A stretch of 64,000 bases of DNA from VAZQ01 sp963744275 (GCA_963744275.1 CAVUSX010000019.1:310001-374000), one strand, 5' to 3'; numbered from the stretch's first letter, positions 47,849-57,449 are shown. Notes: a model not told the origin generated them from the letters alone. Translations and numbers: made by a program.

Positions 47849-48961
47849 ATGACACTCTGGTCCATATTGACGATGGTGAGCACCGCTGCGGCTGGATTCA
47901 TGGCGGCCTTGTTCTTGCGCCGGCTCGATCGAGCGCAGGGCATCATGGTTGCGGTCGCCGGCCTCATCGGGCTCGCGATCGTGGGTTTCTTTGCGTTCGC
48001 CGACGATCGGGGTCAGCCTGCGGTCTCGCCCAAGATCGGTTCCGCAGCGCTGCAGGGAGCTTCGGCGGTGGATCAGCTTGCCGCCGCCATGCAAGAGCCG
48101 GGCGCCGAAAGCCGGCTGCAAAGCGGATCGCAGCCGCATCTCGGCACGGTCGACGAGATGATCGCGCGCCTGGTGGATCGGTTGAACCGCAATCCCAAGG
48201 ATTCGGAGGGCTGGCGGATGCTCGGCTGGTCCTACTTCAACACCGGGCGCTTCGTGCAATCCGCCAGCGCCTATGCCAAGGCGATCGAGCTCAATCCGCA
48301 GAACGCGGACTACCGAAGCTCGCGCGGTGAAGCCCTGGTCCGCGCGGCCGATGGACGCGTCGGCGATGAAGCCAGGACCGCGTTCGAGCAAGCGCTGCGG
48401 CTTGATGCCAAGGATCCGAAAGGCCGCTACTTCATGGGGCTGGCCAAGGCGCAGAACGGCGACAAGCCGGCGGCGCTCGATGACTGGATCGCGATCCTCA
48501 ACGACAGCAACCCGGCCGACGCCTGGGCGACCGATCTCATGCAGCAGGTGACCGAGCTCGGTCGGGAAGCCGGCGTCGACGTATCGGCGCGGCTGCAGCA
48601 CAGCAAGCCCGCCGCGACCGGCGGTTTACTGGAGACGCTCCAGCAGCCGCAGACCGTTTCCCGGGCGGCCCCGCCCGCCGGCGGAGGCCCGAGTGCCGAG
48701 CAGGTCCGTAACGCGGAGGCCATGCCGGAATCGGACCGTACGGCCATGATCCAGGGGATGGTGGATCGTCTCGCCAGCCGGCTCGATCAGGCGCCGCGCG
48801 ACGTCGAAGGCTGGATCAAGCTGATGCGTGCGCGCAAGGTCATGGGCGACACGCAGGCCGCCGAGCAGACGTTCCGCTTCGCCCTGGACGTATTCAAGGA
48901 CGCCCCGCGCGAGCAGGAGCAGGTCTCGTCGGCGGCTCGCGAGCTGGAGCTGATCAAATAG
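47849..48961 (+). CDS. Second CcmI-like cytochrome c biogenesis TPR protein
   Basis: 370 residues with two N-terminal membrane helices (about 3-22 and 30-50) and a periplasmic TPR domain (WRMLGWSYFNTGRFVQSASAYAKAIELNPQN and following). The tail matches the CcmI at 12109: DRTAMIQGMVDRLASRL here against QRTAMIRGMVDKLSDRL there. The ribosome site AAGGAG is ideally spaced. CcmI/NrfG-type proteins hold the C-terminus of apocytochromes for heme ligation. A private copy at the end of the operon suggests it is specialised for the 18- and 56-heme substrates. Confidence 0.88.
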   Translation: MTLWSILTMVSTAAAGFMAALFLRRLDRAQGIMVAVAGLIGLAIVGFFAFADDRGQPAVSPKIGSAALQGASAVDQLAAAMQEPGAESRLQSGSQPHLGTVDEMIARLVDRLNRNPKDSEGWRMLGWSYFNTGRFVQSASAYAKAIELNPQNADYRSSRGEALVRAADGRVGDEARTAFEQALRLDAKDPKGRYFMGLAKAQNGDKPAALDDWIAILNDSNPADAWATDLMQQVTELGREAGVDVSARLQHSKPAATGGLLETLQQPQTVSRAAPPAGGGPSAEQVRNAEAMPESDRTAMIQGMVDRLASRLDQAPRDVEGWIKLMRARKVMGDTQAAEQTFRFALDVFKDAPREQEQVSSAARELELIK

Positions 48962-49023
48962 GATTGGCGCCGGCCGCTGTTCCGGAGCCCGTGCCGGTGC
49001 GGCGGCCCACGCGCGCTGGGGCC

Positions 49024-49710
49024 TCAGCACCAGCTGGCTTCGTCGCTGCGCGGTGTGCGCAGCAGCTCCTGGATGTTGGCCTCGATCAAATGAAACCCGA
49101 CGTTCCCGTACAGCTTCTGGCGGCCCTCGTTGAGCACGAAGCTCGGACTGCCTTCGATGCGCATCTTGTCGGCATCCTGATAGTCGGCCGCGAGCGCGGC
49201 GAACGCCATGCCGCTGTGGATGCGCGCTTCGATGCCGCCGATATCGGCGCCGAGCGCCCGGGCGATCTCGCATTGGACATCCCAGCGCGAAATATCCCTG
49301 GCGTCGCGGAAGAACGCGGAGCGCAATGCCCGCATCACGGGGTCGAACATGCCGGCTGCGGCGCGGGCCCGGTTCGCGGCGTCCGCGTCCCATTGCTGGA
49401 CCGCCTTCATGAACAGGTGCGGGCTGGCCGAGCTCGCCGGGCGCGTTTGACGCCAGATCCCGGGGTGAACCGCGACATGCGGAAACCGCTCCGCCACCTG
49501 GCGCAGATGCGCGTTGAACCCCTCATAGCCGCCTTTGTCCTTCCAGTTCGTGTCGATCTTGCGGGCGGTGTGGCCGAAGACCGAGCAAAACCGATGCTCG
49601 ATCCGCACGCTGTCGCCGAACTTCTCTTTGACCGCATCGATGCGCGCCTGCGACACATAGGCCCATACGCACAAGAGGTCGGAGAAATAGCTGATCTCGA
49701 TCGCGCTCAT
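49024..49710 (-). CDS. DsbA-family thioredoxin-fold protein
   Basis: 228 residues of the DsbA/2-hydroxychromene-2-carboxylate isomerase superfamily, starting MSAIEISYFSDLLCVWAYV. The active-site position reads LCVWAY, so the usual CxxC is reduced to one cysteine. This argues against a disulfide oxidase and for a glutathione- or substrate-binding role. The C-terminal part has the conserved GSPSFVLNEG with the cis-proline loop. There is no signal peptide, so it should be cytosolic. It is convergent with the multiheme operon and unlikely to belong to it. Confidence 0.8.
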   Translation of the reverse strand: MSAIEISYFSDLLCVWAYVSQARIDAVKEKFGDSVRIEHRFCSVFGHTARKIDTNWKDKGGYEGFNAHLRQVAERFPHVAVHPGIWRQTRPASSASPHLFMKAVQQWDADAANRARAAAGMFDPVMRALRSAFFRDARDISRWDVQCEIARALGADIGGIEARIHSGMAFAALAADYQDADKMRIEGSPSFVLNEGRQKLYGNVGFHLIEANIQELLRTPRSDEASWC

Positions 49711-49932
49711 CCTGGGGTCCCCGCAGAGGTTGACGGCGGCACCAACGTGCGCCCGTCTGCGCGTCCATGGCAAGCGCGCCCCGACGGAAGGCGGCAGCTC
49801 CTGAATGTCGCCCCTGTGGAGGACTTAAACCGCGAAAATTCGACGCTTTCCGGGCACCCTTCGTTAACCCAGTAAAAATACGTCTTGGCGGTGCGCCGAA
49901 AGATAACGGAAGGAAAATTCGCTCCGCGCATT

Positions 49933-51888
49933 ATGGCGGCTTCAGGAAGTCGCGGAAAGAGCCGGGTGGACAAGCTCTACGGTACGTTGCGTCGATTGCG
50001 CCCATGGTCGCAGCCTGCGGTCTATGCGGGCGCCGCGATGGTGGCCGCCATCTGGCTGAGCTTCACCTTCCATCTGTCGGTCGAGCACGAGAGGACATTG
50101 AGCGCGGCGGTGCAAAACACCGGCAATCTCGCGCGCGTGTTCGAGGAGCACATCGTGCGTACCCTGATGGAAGCCGACCGGGCCATCGTGCTGCTGCGGA
50201 GCTCTTATCAGGCGAACGGAAATTTCGACCTGGCCAGCTCGTTCGCCAAGCTTTCCCAGCAGAGGGATTTGATCGCCGAGATCAGGGTCGTCGGTCCCGA
50301 TGGCCTGGTCATCGCCTCCGCCACCAGGCCGATCAAAGCGCCCGTCGATTCCAGCGATCGGGAATACTTTCAGGTTCAGCTGAATTCGAAGATGGACGAG
50401 CTCTTCATCAGCAAGCCGATCGTCGGGCGCACGAGCGGGATCCGGCTCTTGCAATTGTCGCGCCCCATTCGGGCCGCCGACGGCTCGTTCGAAGGGATCG
50501 TCGTCGCCTCGATCGATACGCGCTATCTCTCGAAATTCTACCAATCGATCGACGTCGGGCACGACGGCTCGATCTTTCTCGCCGGTCTCGACGGCATCGT
50601 GCGGGCCTCGGCCGGGTTCAAGACCGAGGTGGTGGGCGGCTCGATGCTGGGTTCCCAGCTGTTCAAGAACATGCAGCAGGCCGATGCCGGGTCGTTTCTG
50701 ACGGCCGGAAACCAGGACGGCATCAAGCGGTTCGTGTCCTACCGGGTCGTGAAGGGATTTCCCCTGGTCGTCTATGTGGGCCAAGCCGAGCAGGAGGTCC
50801 TCGCCAACTATCGGATCGATCGCAGCGCCTACTTTGCGGTCGCGGCCCTCGCCACCCTCTCGATCGTGATCGTCGTCTGCTTTGCGGTTCGCTCCCGCGG
50901 CAAGCTCGATGCGGCCCGCGACTCGTTGCAAGCCAGCGAGGCGCATGCGCGCACGAAGTCGCTGGAGCTCGAGGTGACCTTGGAGCACATGAGCCAGGGC
51001 ATCATGATGGTCGATGCGGATCGCAATATCATGGTGATGAACCGGCGCGTGATCGATTTGCTCGGTCTGCCGGAAGACTGTTTCGGCCGGCGGCTCAATC
51101 TGGACGACGTTCAATCCTACCTGCGGGCCAAGGGCGAGTTCACGCTCGAGGGAAGCGCGCTCGCGCCGAGAGCGCAGGAGCCGCTTGCGGCCGGCGGCCC
51201 GTTGACGGACATCGGCACCTATGAGCGCTCGCGGACGGACGGCGTCACGCTCGAGATCCACACCATGGCGCTGCCCGATGGCGGCGTGGTGCGGACCATC
51301 TCGGACGTGAGCGAACGCAAGCGCAAGGAGACCCAGATCGCCCATATGGCGCGGCACGACCCCCTGACCAACCTCGCCAATCGCACGTTCCTGGGCGAGC
51401 GGGTGGAGCAGGCGCTCGGGCACATGCGGCGGGAGCACCGCGGCTTTGCGCTGTTCTATCTCGATCTCGACCGCTTCAAGGCCGTCAACGACATTCACGG
51501 CCACCTCGCCGGCGACGCGCTCCTGCGCAGCGTCGCGGGTCGCTTGGCCATGTGCGTTCGCGAGATCGACACCATCGCGCGGCTCGGGGGCGACGAGTTT
51601 GCGATCCTGCAGGAGCTGACCGATCGCGAGGACGATGCGCAGGCCCTGGCGCGGCGCGTCCTGGAGGCGGTCGGCGCGCCCTACCGCTTCGACGGCTATC
51701 AGGCGGTGATCGGCGTCAGCGTCGGTATCGCCATGGCGCCACGCGACGGCGCCAATGCCAAGGACCTGTTCAAGGCGGCGGATGCGGCTCTCTACCGCGC
51801 CAAATCGAAAGGCGGCAACGCCCACGATTTCTTCGGGCGGGTGATGCAGCCGGGCCCGATGCCGAGGAAGCTGCTGTCGGCAATGTGA
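49933..51888 (+). CDS. Membrane diguanylate cyclase (sensor-PAS-GGDEF)
   Basis: 651 residues. A membrane helix (about 25-42), a periplasmic dCache-like sensor (to ~300), a second helix (SAYFAVAALATLSIVIVVCFAV) and a PAS domain (LEHMSQGIMMVDADRNIMVMN) come first. The C-terminal GGDEF domain has the intact active site RLGGDEF near residues 550-556, preceded by HDPLTNLANR. It makes cyclic-di-GMP from two GTP; there is no EAL domain. The start is uncertain: GTG 49891 is also in frame, but neither start has a well-spaced ribosome site. The signal sensed is unknown. Confidence 0.9.
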   Translation: MAASGSRGKSRVDKLYGTLRRLRPWSQPAVYAGAAMVAAIWLSFTFHLSVEHERTLSAAVQNTGNLARVFEEHIVRTLMEADRAIVLLRSSYQANGNFDLASSFAKLSQQRDLIAEIRVVGPDGLVIASATRPIKAPVDSSDREYFQVQLNSKMDELFISKPIVGRTSGIRLLQLSRPIRAADGSFEGIVVASIDTRYLSKFYQSIDVGHDGSIFLAGLDGIVRASAGFKTEVVGGSMLGSQLFKNMQQADAGSFLTAGNQDGIKRFVSYRVVKGFPLVVYVGQAEQEVLANYRIDRSAYFAVAALATLSIVIVVCFAVRSRGKLDAARDSLQASEAHARTKSLELEVTLEHMSQGIMMVDADRNIMVMNRRVIDLLGLPEDCFGRRLNLDDVQSYLRAKGEFTLEGSALAPRAQEPLAAGGPLTDIGTYERSRTDGVTLEIHTMALPDGGVVRTISDVSERKRKETQIAHMARHDPLTNLANRTFLGERVEQALGHMRREHRGFALFYLDLDRFKAVNDIHGHLAGDALLRSVAGRLAMCVREIDTIARLGGDEFAILQELTDREDDAQALARRVLEAVGAPYRFDGYQAVIGVSVGIAMAPRDGANAKDLFKAADAALYRAKSKGGNAHDFFGRVMQPGPMPRKLLSAM

Positions 51889-51972
51889 GAGCGGCGGCAC
51901 GGCCCGCGAAGCGGTGTGCCACGCTCAACGCTCACGTCGCCTGGAGAAGCCCAATTCGGCTTGCGATTTATC

Positions 51973-52023
51973 TTAAGTCTGCCAGATTTGCATTTTTTCG
52001 ACATTAAGTCTATGATATTTGCA
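51973..52023 (+). promoter_or_regulatory. Promoter and paired operator of the Fic gene
   Basis: Two 20-base direct repeats of the form TTAAGTCT-N5-ATTTGCA lie at 51973-51992 and 52004-52023, 31 bases apart (about three helix turns). A sigma-70-type promoter, TTGCAT (51988-51993), 17-base spacer, TATGAT (52011-52016), overlaps both copies, so a bound protein would block RNA polymerase. The region is strongly A+T-rich in this G+C-rich window. Repression by the Fic protein's own N-terminal domain is plausible. Confidence 0.65.
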
Positions 52024-52049
52024 AAACCGGGGCCGAAAGGAGCCCTTAA

Positions 52050-53561
52050 GTGGCTAAAATCTCATTGAAAAACCCGCCGGAAGTCTTCGTCTCCAACTCC
52101 GCCCGGTCAGCATCGGTTTCGCGTGCGGTAGCCGCAGGAAAACTCCGCAGGCTCGGCTTCCGACTTTATACCACCAACCTGACGGAAGACCCGAGCTCCA
52201 TCGTCCGGCGCCATCTGTGGGACATCGCCGGGGGCTTCTTCCCAGGCGGGCTCGTGGCCGATCGCACCGCCCTCGAGCACCGGCCTGCACCCGATGGGTC
52301 GGTTTTTCTTGTTGCGGCGAAGGGCGGGAAAGTCGCTCTTCCGGGCGTGACCCTGCGCGCGCGGCGCGATCGCGGGCCGCAACCCGACGATTTCAGCCTT
52401 CGCGACGATCTCTATTGCATGTCGACGGCGCGAGCGCTGCTCGCAAACATGCGCCCCAGCCGCGCGCGCTCCGGCGCAGCACGCACGTTCAAGCGCAGCG
52501 AGATCGAAGCCTGGCTCGAACAGTTTTTGCGCAACAGCGGCAAGGAGCGCCTCAATGGGTTGCGCGACCAGGTAAAAGCAATCGCACCCACCCTCGAGAT
52601 GGAGGGGGCCGCGGCCGAGCTCGATGAGATGATCGGGACGCTGCTTGCAACACGCAGCGGAAGGCTGGCTTCACCCGTGGCCAAGGCGCGCGCCCGTGGA
52701 GCCTCTTTCGATCCCAAGCGGATCGATCTATTCGAAAAGCTGCATGATGCCTTGCGTCGCTTTCCGCCCGAACCGCCGCGGGAGTGGCATCCGACGGGGC
52801 GCGCCGCGATCAATCAGGCCTTCTTCGAGGCTTATTTTTCCAACTTCATCGAAGGGACGGAATTTGCCGTCGAGGAGGCGAGCGCGATCGTCTTCGATGG
52901 CGTCATACCGCCCAATCGACCGGCGGATGCCCACGACGTGCTCGGTACATTCCGGCTCGTCTCACTCGCTGAAGAAATGGCCCGGCTTCCCAAAACGGCG
53001 GATTCTTTCTTGGACCTCTTGCGGAGCCGGCACCGAGCCATCATGGCAGGCCGACCCGAGCGGGCGCCGGGAGAATTCAAGCAGCGTCCCAATCAGTTCG
53101 GAAGCTTCGCATTCGTTGCGCCTGAGGACGTCCATGGCACGCTCGTCGAGGGCTTCCGGATATATCAGCGTCTGTCCGAGCCGTTGCACCGCGCGATCTT
53201 CATGATGTTTCTTGTTTCCGAGGTGCATCCGTTCGAGGATGGAAACGGCCGCGTTGCACGCGTGATGATGAATGCCGATCTCGCCGCCGCTCGGCAGGTG
53301 CGGGTCCTCATTCCTATCGTCTATCGCTCGAATTACATTTCGTCGCTGCGCGCCTTGAGCGCCAGCGCTTGGCCGGAGCCCATCATAAAGACCCTTGCGT
53401 TCGCGCAACGTTATGTTGCCGCCATTCCATGGGATGACATGAAACGAGCCCGTTCGGCGCTCACGCGCACCAATGCGTTCGTCCGTTCCGAGGAGGGCGA
53501 TGAGAAGGGTATACGCTTGCGCGTTCCCGACGCCGCCGATCTCGACGCTGCGGATGCATGA
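52050..53561 (+). CDS. Fic-domain protein with AbiEi-like N-terminal region
   Basis: 503 residues. The C-terminal half holds a Fic core with the complete catalytic motif HPFEDGNGRVAR (residues 393-404), expected to transfer AMP to a target protein. An inhibitory helix motif SNFIEG (264-269) fits (S/T)xxxE(G/N), placed upstream of the core as in class II Fic proteins, so activity should be self-restrained. Residues ~10-115 (SVSRAVAAGKLRRLG...VADRTALEHRPAPDGSVFLV) resemble the winged-helix and following domain of AbiEi-type antitoxins. The GTG start at 52050 has AAAGGAG upstream. The A+T-rich leader and lone position suggest horizontal transfer. Target and biological role unknown. Confidence 0.85.
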   Translation: MAKISLKNPPEVFVSNSARSASVSRAVAAGKLRRLGFRLYTTNLTEDPSSIVRRHLWDIAGGFFPGGLVADRTALEHRPAPDGSVFLVAAKGGKVALPGVTLRARRDRGPQPDDFSLRDDLYCMSTARALLANMRPSRARSGAARTFKRSEIEAWLEQFLRNSGKERLNGLRDQVKAIAPTLEMEGAAAELDEMIGTLLATRSGRLASPVAKARARGASFDPKRIDLFEKLHDALRRFPPEPPREWHPTGRAAINQAFFEAYFSNFIEGTEFAVEEASAIVFDGVIPPNRPADAHDVLGTFRLVSLAEEMARLPKTADSFLDLLRSRHRAIMAGRPERAPGEFKQRPNQFGSFAFVAPEDVHGTLVEGFRIYQRLSEPLHRAIFMMFLVSEVHPFEDGNGRVARVMMNADLAAARQVRVLIPIVYRSNYISSLRALSASAWPEPIIKTLAFAQRYVAAIPWDDMKRARSALTRTNAFVRSEEGDEKGIRLRVPDAADLDAADA

Positions 53562-53622
53562 GAGCTGCGGCCGTTCTTCCAGACGCATCGCTGTGCGATG
53601 CTCCTCAGGAGGAGGCTGCTGA

Positions 53623-56293
53623 CTACGTCTCCGCCTCGGCGTCGTCCTCGCCGAGCGCGCGCGCCGTGATGTCGTGGACGTCGCGCGACAGCGTCCGGCG
53701 CCGCCGCCACGCGCCGCAGCGCCGCAAGCGCCAGCGCCCGGCGGGTCGGCTCGAGCACGCGCCAGCTCTTCAAGGCCGAGAGCAGGCGGGCCGCGACCTG
53801 CGGGTTCTTGGGGTCGAGCGCCAGCACGGTGTCCGCCAGGAATCCATAGCCGCCGCCGTCGGCGCGGTTGAACTGGCTCTGGTTGGCCATGGTGAAGGCG
53901 CCGATCAGGGAGCGCACCCGGTTGGGATTGGCGAACGAGAAGGCGGCGTGCCGGGTCAGCGCCTGCACGCGCGCGAGCGTGCCGGGCTCCGGAATGGCGG
54001 CCTGCAAGGCCAGCCACTTGTCGACGATCAGCGGATCATCGCCGTGCCGGGCGTAGAAATCCTCGAGCGCGGCCGAGCGCTGCGGCACGTCGCGCAGCGA
54101 CAGCGTCGTCAGCGCGGCCAGCCGATCCGTCATGTTGTCGGCGGTCTCGTACTGGCGGGCCGCGAGCGCGACCGCGTCACCGTGCTGCGCCGCTACCAGG
54201 AGGTCGAGACAGACATTGCGCAGCGCGCGCCGGCCGGCGCCGGCCGCATCGGGCCGGTAGGGCCCGCTGTCGGCGAGCTTCCGATAGCGGTCGGAAAGCT
54301 CCGTCGCCAGATGCGTCCCGACCGCGGCGCGCAGCGCCGCGCGGGCCGCGAAGATGGCGTCGGGATCGATGTCGCGGCCGATATCGCGGGCGATGTCGGC
54401 CTCGCCGGGTGGCGTGAGCACCTGCGCCACGAAGGCCGGCTCGAGCCGCGGATCGGCCAGGATCGCGCCCAGCGCCGCCAGGAAGCCGGCATCGTCGCGC
54501 GCCGTCCCGCCGGAGCGCAGCGCCGCCACGTTGTCGACCAGGAGCCGGGTCGCCAGCACCTGCACGGCCTGCCAGCGGTTGAACGGATCGTTGTCGTGGG
54601 CGGCGAGAAACGCAAGGTCGTCGGCCCCCAGATTGGCGACCAGCCGGATCGGCGCCGAGAAGTCGCGGTTGAGCGAGGGCACCGGCGCTGCGTCGATGTC
54701 GGTGAACTCGAAGGTCTCGGCCGACTTGGTGAGCGCGATGATGCCGCGCTCGATGCGCCGCCCGTCCGCGAGCCGCAGGTCCAAGTCGGTACCGTCGCGC
54801 CCCAGGAGCCCGAGCGCGAGCGGGATCACCATCGGCTCCTTGCTGGGCTGGCCCGGCGTCGCCGGCACGGTCTGGGCCACCTCCAGGCGATAGCTGCGGG
54901 TCGCCGCCCGGTAGGTGCCGTTGACCACGACCTCGGGCGTGCCGGCCTGCGAATACCAGAGCATGAACTGATCGAGATTGCGGCTGCCCGCCTCCGCGAA
55001 GCATTGCACGAACTGCTCGACCGTCGCCGCCTCGCCGTCGTGGCGGGCGAAATAGAGGTCCATGCCGGCGCGGAATTGCTGCGGGCCGAGCAGCGTCTTG
55101 AGCATGCGCACCACCTCGGCGCCCTTCTCGTAGATCGTGGTGGTGTAGAAGTTGTTGATCTCGTGATAGAGCGAGGGCCGCACCGGATGGGCGAGCGGTC
55201 CGGCGTCCTCGACGAATTGATGCGCCCGCAGGCCGCGCACGTCGCCGATGCGCTCGACCGGGCGCGAGCGCTGGTCGGCGGTGAACTCCTGGTCGCGGAA
55301 GACCGTGAGGCCTTCCTTCAGGCACAGCTGGAACCAGTCTCGGCAGGTGATGCGATTGCCGGTCCAGTTGTGGAAATATTCGTGTGCGATCACGGCCTCG
55401 ATGCCGGCGAAGTCCGTGTCGGTCGCGGTCGCGGCGCTCGCCAGCACGTATTTGTCGTTGAAGACGTTGAGGCCCTTGTTCTCCATGGCGCCCATGTTGA
55501 AGTCGGACACCGCCACGATCATGAAGGTGTCGAGATCGTATTCGCGGCCGAACACCTCCTCGTCCCAGCGCATGGCGCGCTTGAGCGCATCCATGGCGTA
55601 GGCGCAGCGGTCCTCCTTGCCGGGCTCGACGTAGATGCGCAGGTCCACCTCGCGCCCCGAGGCGGTGACGAAGCGGTCCGCCACGCAGCCGAGCCGGCCG
55701 CCCACCAGGGCGAACAGATAGGACGGCTTGGGATAAGGATCATGCCAGGTGGCGAAGTGGCGCGTGCTGCCGGCGACCTTGCCGGACGCCACCAGGTTGC
55801 CGTTGGCGAGCAGCACCGGCGCGTCGGTTTCTTCGGCCTCGACCCGGGTGGTATAGACCGCCATCACGTCGGGACGGTCGGGGAAATAGGTGATGCGGCG
55901 GAAGCCTTCGGCCTCGCATTGGGTGCAATAGGTGGCGCCAGACCGATAGAGGCCCATGAGCCGGGTGTTGGCCGAAGGGTCGAGCACGGTCTCGATCTCG
56001 AGCCGGAACGGCCGCTGCGGCGGTTGCGCGATGGTGAGGCGGTGGGCGTCCGCGACATAGAGCTCGCCCGAAAGCGCCACGCCGTCGAGCTTGAGCGAGC
56101 GCAGATCGAGCCCGTCGCCGTCGAGGACGAGCGGGGCGGGTGCCGCGGCCTGCGGATTGGGCTTGAGCATGAGCCGGGCCCGCACCCGCGTGGCTTGCGG
56201 GTCGAGCGCCACGTCGAGGTCGACGGTCTCGACCAGCCAGTCGGGCGGGCGGTAATCCTTAAGGCAGACCGGAGGGGCTTGTTCGGTGCGCAT
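53623..56293 (-). CDS. pepN: Aminopeptidase N (M1 family), C-terminus shifted
   Basis: About 889 residues. Zinc metalloprotease that removes N-terminal amino acids from peptides in the cytoplasm. Visible landmarks are the exopeptidase motif GAMENKGLN, the zinc site HEYFHNWTGNR with the third ligand in LKEGLTVFRDQEF, and the long helical C-terminal domain with TRRALALAALRRVAAAP. As sequenced, one extra base near 53695 moves the end out of frame and the reading frame runs on to 53411 under the Fic gene. The native ending (LSRDVHDITARALGEDD and a stop at 53623) is present in the neighbouring frame. The catalytic domains are intact. Confidence 0.92.
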
Positions 56294-56333
56294 GCGGACT
56301 TGGTGGACTTGAGTCGAGGATTGGTCAAGACGG

Positions 56334-56438
56334 TGAATAGTGAATAGTGAGTAGTGAGTAGTGAGTAGTGAGTAGTGGCCGTGGCCCCTCAATCCCCTAT
56401 TCACCACTCACTACTCGCCATTCGCCACTCGCTATTCG
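56334..56438. repeat. Heptamer tandem array in inverted orientation (6 + 6 units)
   Basis: Six heptamers of TGAATAG/TGAGTAG (56334-56375) are followed by a 21-base spacer and six heptamers of the complementary type, CTATTCA, CCACTCA, CTACTCG, CCATTCG, CCACTCG, CTATTCG (56397-56438). Arms are equal in length (42 bases) and largely complementary, so the transcript could form a long stem. It fills the intergenic space between divergent pepN and the alcohol dehydrogenase gene. Confidence 0.88.
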
Positions 56439-56465
56439 CACAAGTATGCCATGATGCTCCCCATG

Positions 56466-57449
56466 ATGCGCGCCATGATGTTGGAGAGCCCGCGCTCGCC
56501 GCTGGTGCTGCGCGAACGGCCGTTGCCGGTGCCGCGGGCGGGCGAGATCCTGATCGCGGTCGCAGCCTGCGGGGTTTGCCGCACCGATCTCCATGTGGTC
56601 GACGGCGAGCTGCCCGATCCGAAGCTGCCGCTGGTGCCCGGGCACGAGATCGTCGGCCGGGTGGCGCAAATCGGCGAAGGCGTCACCGGTTTTGTCCTCG
56701 GCCAGCGCGTCGGGGTGCCGTGGCTCGGACACACCTGCGGGGTCTGCCCGTATTGCAGCACCGATCGGGAGAACCTGTGCGATACGCCTTTGTTCACCGG
56801 CTATACGCGCGACGGCGGCTATGCCAGCCATGCGGTCGCGGACGCCAAATTCTGCTTTCCGCTGCCCGAGCAGGCTGACGATGCCGAGCTGGCGCCGCTG
56901 TTGTGCGCCGGCCTGATCGGCTGGCGCAGCTACCGCATGGCAGGCGAGGGGAGCGCGCTCGGGCTCTATGGCTTCGGCGCCGCGGCGCACATTTTGACGC
57001 AGGTCGCCATCTGGCAGGGCCGCCGCGTCCATGCCTTCACCCGCGCCGGCGATACGGCGGCGCAAGCCTTCGCGCGCTCGCTCGGCGCGGTCTGGGCCGG
57101 CGGCTCGCAGGAGCTGCCGCCGGAGCCGCTCGATGCCGCCATCATCTTCGCGCCGGTCGGCGCGCTGGTGCCGCTCGCCCTTAAGGCGGTGCGCAAGGGC
57201 GGGCGCGTGGTCTGCGGCGGCATCCACATGTCGGACATCCCGGGCTTTCCCTACGCGCTGCTGTGGGAGGAGCGGCACCTGCTCTCGGTCGCCAATCTCA
57301 CCCGCGCCGATGCGCGCGAATTCCTGGCGATCGCCCCGCAGGCCGGCGTGAAGACGCAGGTCACGCGCTATCCGCTCGCCGCCGCCAACGCGGCGCTCGC
57401 CGACCTGCGCGAAGGCCGCCTGCAAGGCGCCGCCGTGCTGGTGCCGTAG
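56466..57449 (+). CDS. Zinc-dependent alcohol dehydrogenase family protein
   Basis: About 327 residues of the medium-chain dehydrogenase family. Catalytic zinc ligands are in CGVCRTDLH and PGHEIVG, and structural zinc cysteines in CGVCPYCSTDRENLC. The nucleotide-binding fold follows, with LYGFGAAAHILTQ replacing the usual GxGxxG by G-F-G-A-A-A, a variation seen in this subgroup. I take the ATG at 56466 (MRAMMLESP, the usual N-terminus); ATG 56451 is in frame. Likely NAD(P)-linked oxidation of a small alcohol or reduction of an aldehyde; substrate unknown. Confidence 0.85.
   Translation: MRAMMLESPRSPLVLRERPLPVPRAGEILIAVAACGVCRTDLHVVDGELPDPKLPLVPGHEIVGRVAQIGEGVTGFVLGQRVGVPWLGHTCGVCPYCSTDRENLCDTPLFTGYTRDGGYASHAVADAKFCFPLPEQADDAELAPLLCAGLIGWRSYRMAGEGSALGLYGFGAAAHILTQVAIWQGRRVHAFTRAGDTAAQAFARSLGAVWAGGSQELPPEPLDAAIIFAPVGALVPLALKAVRKGGRVVCGGIHMSDIPGFPYALLWEERHLLSVANLTRADAREFLAIAPQAGVKTQVTRYPLAAANAALADLREGRLQGAAVLVP

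Noticed and set aside
53411..53622. Extended C-terminus of aminopeptidase N under the Fic gene
   Set aside because: The normal ending is present one frame over with its own stop at 53623, so the extension results from a single extra base.
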